Shown here piece by piece: positions 58,974 through 64,000 of a stretch of 64,000 nt of DNA. Location of the stretch: NCBI GenBank assembly GCA_947502885.1, contig CANNBP010000003.1, forward strand, positions 186,001 through 250,000, written 5' to 3'. Origin of the DNA: an uncultured Aquimarina sp. GTDB lineage: Bacteria; Bacteroidota; Bacteroidia; Flavobacteriales; Flavobacteriaceae. The translations under genes and the position numbers were made by a program. Within the stretch, counting starts at the first letter, position 1; each line of letters opens with the position of its first letter. The notes under the pieces were generated by a model, which worked only from the letters and a program-made list of their open reading frames with translations, was not told where the DNA came from and made no database searches.

Positions 58974-60158
58974 ATGAATCCGTCAACTTCGGGTTGGATC
59001 GAAAAATTTTTAAAAGATTTAGACGACGATTTAAAGCTATCTTCGCAGTCTTTAGACAGCTTATATATTGATTTAAGAAAAGTTGGTTTTATTTATGGTA
59101 CTTCAATAAATACAGTCATCGAAAATACTTCGGATATTGTATATTCTGAAGAAGAAAAAACTAAAATAAACCTCTTCTATGCATTAGTAGTAGCCTATCA
59201 TGAAACTATAGAAAATGGGAATAAAAATGACTGTATCGAAGCATTAATCCAGTTTTATGGATTTTTAGATACTAAAAAATCTTTTTTTTCATTGCCAAAC
59301 CTATTATCGAGCAGTAAATCTGAAAAATTAGAGAACATTATACATACACGAATACAAACTAATGAGTCTATTTTTAAGAAAAATTTTAGTCACCTTTTAA
59401 CCAATGCTCTATTATTTATTGATGTACTAGCTTTTGATTATTTTTTGATTCATGACAAAAACCCTTTTGAGTATGCAGCAAAGCTAGAAGAAGCTTTAAC
59501 CAATACTGTTTTTCTTGCTCTAAACTCAAAAACAGAAAAAGATGAATATGATGAACTCCTTGTTAAATTATTCTCTTCATCGGTAAGATACACTAATATT
59601 TCCTCTGAAGAAGAAGCTAGTTTTGATCATTTGGATTTAGAATCTTATACAGATGAAATTGAAAGAAAATATATTCTGGATCTTACCGCTATGGCGGTTT
59701 GGAATGATGAAAAACTAGATGAATTAGAACTAGGGTTTATGACTGCACTTGGCGCAGAACTTAAATTATCTAATAAATATACCCTTGAATCTATTGATCT
59801 GGTAAAGACTTTTATCAATGAACATAAAAGTGAAATTTCATTTTTCAATTACTCAAACCCAGCTTCACATTTTTACAAACAAACCTCTAGAACAGTCAGT
59901 ATTCTCATATTACGCAATAAGAAACGATTAATCAAAGAGATATCTGAAAGTAAGGATTTAATGATTTTATTAGGGCAATCTACACTTAGAGACCTGTCTA
60001 AAGAAGAGAAGCAGCAAGTAAAAAAACAATTACTTGATATTTGCAAAACTATTCCATCATTGGCTATTTTTATACTTCCTGGAGGAAGCATCCTACTCCC
60101 TTTACTCGTTAAGTTTATCCCTCAACTATTACCATCAGCATTTAACGAAAATAAATAA
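58974..60158 (+). CDS. LETM1-related protein
   Basis: This 394-residue protein is mostly helical and has no signal peptide. The last ~60 residues hold the LETM1-like pattern SKEEKQQVKKQLLDICKTIPSLAIF followed by the hydrophobic LPGGSILLPLLVKFIPQLLPSAF. That segment matches the LETM1 core, which in mitochondria is part of an ion-exchange protein of the inner membrane. Flavobacterial proteins of this type have been annotated as LETM1-related and biofilm-associated. Here the ~330-residue N-terminal part is unlike LETM1. Its function is unknown. Confidence 0.85.
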   Translation: MNPSTSGWIEKFLKDLDDDLKLSSQSLDSLYIDLRKVGFIYGTSINTVIENTSDIVYSEEEKTKINLFYALVVAYHETIENGNKNDCIEALIQFYGFLDTKKSFFSLPNLLSSSKSEKLENIIHTRIQTNESIFKKNFSHLLTNALLFIDVLAFDYFLIHDKNPFEYAAKLEEALTNTVFLALNSKTEKDEYDELLVKLFSSSVRYTNISSEEEASFDHLDLESYTDEIERKYILDLTAMAVWNDEKLDELELGFMTALGAELKLSNKYTLESIDLVKTFINEHKSEISFFNYSNPASHFYKQTSRTVSILILRNKKRLIKEISESKDLMILLGQSTLRDLSKEEKQQVKKQLLDICKTIPSLAIFILPGGSILLPLLVKFIPQLLPSAFNENK

Positions 60159-60177
60159 GGTTAAGATTTTTATTATC

Positions 60178-60801
60178 TTATATCTCAAGCTTTTCCAATT
60201 CTTTGTAATTCATTTTTAACCTACGGGTTAAAATACCATAAATTAGTCTATAAAATAATGCAATTAACCCGACAAATATTAAAATAACAATTACAGTACT
60301 TACTAACACTACCCATAAAGGTGGTTGAGTTGCGCTAGTATCATTTACCAATCCATCTGTAAAAGTGAAAATGTAGATCATAGTAGCAATAAACATCACC
60401 ACAAAGAGACTAATATTTACAAAAATATATTGGCGCACTGTCTTTCTAGTATTAATAATATTTTTCATTAATACTTTTGCAGAATCAGTAACCTTTATTT
60501 TTTTATAATTAAGGTAAAAACGAATGATGAAATACATAAAAATACCATAATACATTATTGTAGAAATCAAAGAAAATATTTCCATATCCATTTCTTCAAT
60601 TTTGGTATGTACCCCCTTTAATCTAAAGATAATATCTAAAGAAGTCCAAAGGATAAATTCTAATACACTTATGATAAAAATCCATCTCACTATTGAGGAA
60701 GATTTTTTTAAGATCATTTGATATATTTCATTATATGATAACTGGGGAAACACATCTTTTTGTTTCTGCCAATCTTTTTTTAATAATTCTAGTTCATCCA
60801 T
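60178..60801 (-). CDS. Membrane protein paired with a sigma factor
   Basis: This 207-residue protein has about four membrane helices (near 40-58, 76-98, 123-145 and 165-188). Its N-terminal cytoplasmic part (MDELELLKKDWQKQKDVFPQLSY) has the short acidic/basic layout common to anti-sigma partners. It starts 7 bp after the sigma factor stop codon and probably binds that sigma factor, which makes it a candidate anti-sigma factor. The sequence itself does not show a ZAS or FecR motif. Confidence 0.7.
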   Translation of the reverse strand: MDELELLKKDWQKQKDVFPQLSYNEIYQMILKKSSSIVRWIFIISVLEFILWTSLDIIFRLKGVHTKIEEMDMEIFSLISTIMYYGIFMYFIIRFYLNYKKIKVTDSAKVLMKNIINTRKTVRQYIFVNISLFVVMFIATMIYIFTFTDGLVNDTSATQPPLWVVLVSTVIVILIFVGLIALFYRLIYGILTRRLKMNYKELEKLEI

Positions 60802-60808
60802 GATTGGG

Positions 60809-61303
60809 TTACGGATTTAATATTTTTTTCAACTTCGTTTTCACTCTATTCATTTTGACACGAGCATTTACTTCACTTATACCCATAGTATCTGCAATTT
60901 CATAATATGGTCTATCTTCTAAATACAAAAACACAAGAGCTTTTTCTATATCATTCAATTGTTTTACGGCTTCATACATTAAACGTAATTGCTGTTCTAC
61001 TTTATCATCGTATTCTTCTGCCTTAACTTTAAAACCATAAGTATCAAGATCTGTTGTTTTAATACTTCTCTTGGATTTTCTATACAGGGTAATTGCTGTA
61101 TTTAAAGCAACACGATACATCCAGGTACTAAACTTTGAATCTCCACGAAATTTCGGGTATGCTTTCCAAAGCTGAATTGTTATCTCTTGAAACAAATCAT
61201 TATGTGAATCTGGATCGCTTGTATAAATCCTACAGATCTTGTGCACAATATTTTGATTTTGCTCAAGATTGGATACGAAACTATGTTCTAATTCTTTATT
61301 CAC
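60809..61303 (-). CDS. RNA polymerase sigma-70 factor (ECF)
   Basis: This 164-residue protein has sigma region 2 (SHNDLFQEITIQLWKAYPKFRGDSKFSTWMYRVALNTAI) and region 4 with a helix-turn-helix near the end (YYEIADTMGISEVNARVKMNRVKTKLKKIL). The WM/WL after FSTW is the typical region 2.4 feature. It is the first gene of an operon with the four-helix membrane protein. It differs from the FecI-type factor at 19632 and has no FecR beside it, so it answers a different signal. Confidence 0.93.
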   Translation of the reverse strand: MNKELEHSFVSNLEQNQNIVHKICRIYTSDPDSHNDLFQEITIQLWKAYPKFRGDSKFSTWMYRVALNTAITLYRKSKRSIKTTDLDTYGFKVKAEEYDDKVEQQLRLMYEAVKQLNDIEKALVFLYLEDRPYYEIADTMGISEVNARVKMNRVKTKLKKILNP

Positions 61304-61861
61304 TTCGGTTAGTTACATCATATAGGTAGTATAAAATACTTTTATGTTACACAATAGTTCAACAATTTTATGAATTATCTCGAAAAAAGAAAAAACAATA
61401 GCCATAATTCATAAATTTCAAAAATTACTTTTTGTACTTGCAAATCATCAACCAAAGCAATTAAACAACTATTAATAAACAAAGTACGCATTTAACAATA
61501 ACAAATTGATAATTCAATTTGTTTATTTAAAAACATCAAAAGAGATCAATTACAACCAATTTATTTTTATTCTCTTTATCTAATCATGGCCTTAAACTTA
61601 TGATAATAATCATATTTTTAGCTCTATATTTTTAGATTAACCAACTTATAAAATTAATTATATCTCTTTTTTTATTACTTTTAGATAAGTTTAACAATAC
61701 TAAAAAGCTATTAATTCACGTAAACCCCTTGAAGATACTATTAATTTTCTTGTTTAATAGCTCACTCCTTTTTAGTTAAAATCAACGTACTTAAACACAG
61801 CATTGTCTCACCATTAATTAATGGTGAATGTATTTAAATTAATAATAAAATCGAATACAGA
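61304..61861. other. 558-bp AT-rich intergenic region
   Basis: It lies between the minus-strand sigma gene and the plus-strand LytTR gene. Very AT-rich, with no gene seen. The only clear structure is the 20-bp palindrome at 61808-61827. Confidence 0.5.
61808..61827. promoter_or_regulatory. 20-bp perfect palindrome in front of the LytTR gene
   Basis: TCACCATTAATTAATGGTGA at 61808-61827, ending 34 bp before the ATG. It may be an operator for an unidentified dimeric regulator. LytTR proteins normally bind direct repeats, so self-binding is less likely. No T-run follows, so it is not a terminator. Confidence 0.6.
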
Positions 61862-62596
61862 ATGACATGTTTTCTTATAGGTGCTGATAATAATTTACTT
61901 GAGAGTATCGAAGCTTACTTACAAGCTAATTTTTTCTATATCAAAGTAATAGAGAAATTAAACTCACATTCTCAATCAGAAAAAATGTTACAAAAAATAA
62001 CGCCTGATTTAGTGTTAATTGATATTGTGATAGGAATAGAAATTCCAACAAGCTTCTTAAAAAAAATAAAAAAATCTGCTATAGATACAATAGCAATTAT
62101 TCCAAATAACGATGATATTATTAACCTATTGGAAAAACATGGAATTACATATGTTATAAAACCAATAGATTTTACAGAATTAAGAATAGCCATTAACAAA
62201 TCATATATAGGTATTTCTAAAGAAAAAGAACTGGAGCAGATTTTAAAAAGAATTAAATCTACCACTCCAAAAAAAAGAATAGCTATTCCCCAAGAAAAAC
62301 AGATACAAATGATTGCTGTGAAAGATATACTTTATATTGAAGCTGATATTAATTATTGTCAAATCTATATAATTGATCAAAAATCTATTTGTGTTTCTAA
62401 AACACTGAAAACCTTTGAACAACAATTAACCAACAATCCAGAGTTTTATAGAATTCATCAATCCTATCTCATCAATATCAATTATATCAATAAAATTCTT
62501 AAAGCCAAACTACCACAAGTAGTTATGACAAATGGCGATATACTCACAATATCTCGATCCAAAAAGACTGACTTTTTAAAGTCAATATTAGTTTGA
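61862..62596 (+). CDS. LytTR-family response regulator with degenerate receiver
   Basis: This 244-residue protein has a receiver-like domain (1-120) with the phospho-acceptor Asp54 in LVLIDIVIG and a conserved lysine in YVIKPID. The acidic pair usually near the start (DDE) is reduced to GAD (Asp9), so phosphorylation may be weak or absent. The LytTR DNA-binding domain follows (~145-244): IKDILYIEADINYCQIY, FYRIHQSYLININYI, and GDILTISRSKK. No histidine kinase is adjacent. A perfect 20-bp palindrome lies upstream and a strong terminator follows. Confidence 0.9.
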   Translation: MTCFLIGADNNLLESIEAYLQANFFYIKVIEKLNSHSQSEKMLQKITPDLVLIDIVIGIEIPTSFLKKIKKSAIDTIAIIPNNDDIINLLEKHGITYVIKPIDFTELRIAINKSYIGISKEKELEQILKRIKSTTPKKRIAIPQEKQIQMIAVKDILYIEADINYCQIYIIDQKSICVSKTLKTFEQQLTNNPEFYRIHQSYLININYINKILKAKLPQVVMTNGDILTISRSKKTDFLKSILV

Positions 62597-62633
62597 TTTA
62601 ATCATCATATTTCAAATTACATTCTAAAAAGAG

Positions 62634-62665
62634 AAACCACTGTCCTGCACAGACAGTGGTTTTTC
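62634..62665 (+). terminator. Intrinsic terminator of the LytTR gene
   Basis: AAACCACTGTC (62634-62644) pairs with GACAGTGGTTT (62652-62662) around a 7-nt loop, followed by T. Confidence 0.85.
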
Positions 62666-62862
62666 AACCTAACCGAACTTGAAACTAGAAATCACTCTCT
62701 CTTTTAAGATTAATTATCTATTACTATAAAGTTAGTATATAGGATAATCATCTTGTTTATTTTTATTAAATACTCTATTTTGACATATTGTGAAGTAATG
62801 TTAAATAGTAACTAACGCCAACTACAATTTTAAACTTTTGTAAAAATTTTTGAAGAAATTAC

Positions 62863-62937
62863 TTAATAAGATACTGAACATACTACCAATAGTGACACAA
62901 AAACGAGTAACATTACGTATACATCCATTTTTTTCAT
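62863..62937 (-). CDS. Possible 24-residue hydrophobic peptide
   Basis: From the ATG at 62937 there is a MKKMDVYV start, then a Val/Leu-rich membrane segment ending in VVCSVSY and TAA. The MKK start and one short hydrophobic helix resemble tiny membrane peptides. A longer ORF on this strand in another frame (62822-63055) is basic and shows no signal or domain, so the short peptide is the better candidate. The evidence is weak: no family and no clear promoter. Confidence 0.3.
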   Translation of the reverse strand: MKKMDVYVMLLVFVSLLVVCSVSY

Positions 62938-63146
62938 GACTATCAATTATAATTAGTTGAGAATTAAGGCTGGTGCACACAATGTACCCCAGCCATAAAG
63001 GGTAAAAAAATCTACCTAACCGTCTTTTTAAATTAAATATAGAAAGCATGGACACTCTATACTAAAATTCATTTTAACTAATAACATTGTCAATAATACT
63101 TGTTAAAATAAAACTGTATGCCTCTATATTTAAAACTTATATCGTT

Positions 63147-63299
63147 TTAAGAAATTTTGAGTTCAGAATTCTCATTAAGATCTTGTTGTTCTATTGGAGT
63201 AGTATCATTTTGAGATACTTTTTCTTGAGCTAATACAGAATTAGCAACTAAGGCTGAAAAGATAATAAATACAAGGATTAAAATGTAACTTTTTTTCAT
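63147..63299 (-). CDS. Small secreted 50-residue protein
   Basis: ATG at 63299, stop at 63147. The protein starts MKKSYILILVFIIFSALVAN and has a signal peptide ending SVLAQ, then a ~25-residue acidic, Gln/Asn-rich mature part. The structure is right for a real secreted peptide. No family recognised. Isolated. Confidence 0.55.
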   Translation of the reverse strand: MKKSYILILVFIIFSALVANSVLAQEKVSQNDTTPIEQQDLNENSELKIS

Positions 63300-63464
63300 A
63301 ACATACTATTTTGGGTTAATAAACAAATTTAGACTTGGTATTCTACAATTTTGACGTTTAATATACTTGTTAGTATGGGGTAGAGAAATTAAGTTTACGC
63401 TTATGTTTTTGTCTGATGCTAAATTGGGTATTTATATTCTTTTAACAAAAACTTAATTATTATT

Positions 63465-63557
63465 ATGGCAATTTTACTTATTATTTGGACACTTCTAATA
63501 ATTATAATGTCACATATCGCCGCACAAAGAACCAGTAACAAATTAACAATCAACTAG
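63465..63557 (+). CDS. Possible 30-residue membrane peptide
   Basis: ATG at 63465, TAG at 63555-63557. It starts MAILLIIWTLLIIIMSHIAA, one membrane helix, with a basic/polar tail (QRTSNKLTIN). It resembles other tiny membrane proteins, but the evidence is only the ORF and its composition. Confidence 0.35.
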   Translation: MAILLIIWTLLIIIMSHIAAQRTSNKLTIN

Positions 63558-63762
63558 TTAAACACAACTTAATTACGGTTAAACCATAATTAAGATTAAG
63601 GTTTAATAACACCACATAGGATTTTTGCAGTAATTATTTACACAAAAAACATAATTTAACCTACAATTAAAACTTAAATTTTTGTTATTTTTTAATTATT
63701 TATGTTAAAAAAGGTCACAAAAAACATATTCTATTCCACTTAAAAGTTCAAATAAAAGGAAG

Positions 63763-63770
63763 TACCTTTG
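63763..63770 (+). promoter_or_regulatory. Putative -7 promoter box of the NADH dehydrogenase gene
   Basis: TACCTTTG matches TAnnTTTG exactly and lies 21 bp before the ATG. Confidence 0.6.
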
Positions 63771-63791
63771 TACAATAATTACACTGAGTTT

Positions 63792-64000
63792 ATGAATATT
63801 CCTCACACGAACTTGCCAAGATTAGTTATTATTGGCGGTGGTTTTGCCGGAGTCTCACTGGCTAAAAAAATGATTAAGGAAGACGTACAATTAGTACTCT
63901 TAGACAGACAAAACTACCACACCTTTCAACCTCTTCTTTATCAAGTATCTACATCATCACTAGAACCCGATTCTATTGCATATCCTCTTCGTAAAATTGT
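63792..64000 (+). CDS. NADH dehydrogenase (type II)-like FAD oxidoreductase, 5' part only
   Basis: The first 69 codons of a pyridine-nucleotide-disulphide oxidoreductase fold protein; the window ends inside the gene. RLVIIGGGFAGVSLAKKM near residue 10 is the FAD-binding GxGxxG motif, and VLLDRQNYHTFQPLLYQVSTSSLEPDSIA is the typical type II NADH:quinone dehydrogenase segment. Such enzymes oxidise NADH and pass electrons to quinone without pumping protons. Perfect -7 box upstream. Confidence 0.85.
   Translation, partial: MNIPHTNLPRLVIIGGGFAGVSLAKKMIKEDVQLVLLDRQNYHTFQPLLYQVSTSSLEPDSIAYPLRKI

Noticed and set aside
61135..61329. 64-codon plus-strand ORF
   Set aside because: Opposite strand of the sigma factor gene; shadow.
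62822..63055. 77-codon minus-strand ORF
   Set aside because: Basic, Cys/Phe/Leu-mixed sequence with no signal or domain, and it overlaps the better short ORF at 62863-62937 in another frame.

Overview
The window is chromosomal DNA from a marine-type member of the Flavobacteriaceae (Bacteroidota), most like Aquimarina or a close relative. The reasons are the low GC content, the Bacteroidota -7 promoter box (TAnnTTTG) with few Shine-Dalgarno sites, a SusC/SusD pair with FecI/FecR regulators, two type IX secretion (T9SS) C-terminal sorting domains, the single-chain 1224-residue PurL, and flavobacterial families such as DUF4302, Peptidase_Mx1 and the LETM1-related protein. The genus is inferred. 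No rRNA, tRNA, CRISPR array, transposase or integrase was seen.

Layout. (1) 1-4320 is an accessory block of small, same-strand, mostly secreted or membrane genes of unknown function. Related CTACAAC/GTTGTAG motifs border the genes and one ~115-bp leader is present twice, so it looks like a gene-cassette array. (2) 4459-8684 holds purL, overlapped by an isochorismatase-family gene whose first codons also form a terminator-like hairpin. (3) 8900-17043 is a fatty-acid beta-oxidation block: fadD, then marR-fadN-fadA-fadE. A 24-bp palindrome in front of marR recurs in part in front of fadD. (4) 17044-19626 has a diverged long inverted repeat, a CBM9-like lipoprotein and an MFS transporter. (5) 19632-29227 is an ECF sigma/FecR-controlled SusC-SusD-metallopeptidase-DUF4302 locus ending in a strong terminator. 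(6) 29276-35667 holds secreted hydrolases: a T9SS alpha/beta hydrolase with a small partner, an M28-like peptidase and an M1 peptidase. (7) 35725-40884 has two paralogous hybrid sensor kinases with periplasmic solute-binding sensors plus a DUF1853 protein. (8) 40999-51255 has a pirin, a large T9SS-sorted protein of unknown enzymatic family, a LysE exporter, a GNAT, an ArsR/SRPBCC pair, a secreted esterase and a GH2 beta-galactosidase. (9) 51342-58812 has a VWA-AAA+ pair, a DASS (SLC13) transporter, an alpha/beta hydrolase-OsmC fusion and a Cu/Zn superoxide dismutase lipoprotein. (10) 58974-64000 has a LETM1-related protein, a second sigma factor with a membrane partner, a LytTR regulator, several tiny ORFs and the 5' end of a type II NADH dehydrogenase-like gene.

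How the genes work together. The fad genes form a complete cycle: acyl activation (FadD), dehydrogenation (FadE), hydration and oxidation (FadN), thiolysis (FadA), with a MarR regulator beside them. The gene set resembles Bacillus fadNAE. The FecI/FecR/SusC module, in which SusC carries an STN signalling domain, is expected to induce the SusCD outer-membrane import locus when its substrate is present. The metallopeptidase lipoprotein there suggests a peptide or protein substrate, which fits the peptidases just downstream. The ArsR gene has two tandem GTAAC-N6-GTTAC-like sites directly in front of it.

The least explained parts are the cassette-like array at the left edge, the coding hairpin at the purL junction, the secreted 882-residue protein, the M28-like peptidase with an altered metal ligand, and the tiny ORFs at the right end.
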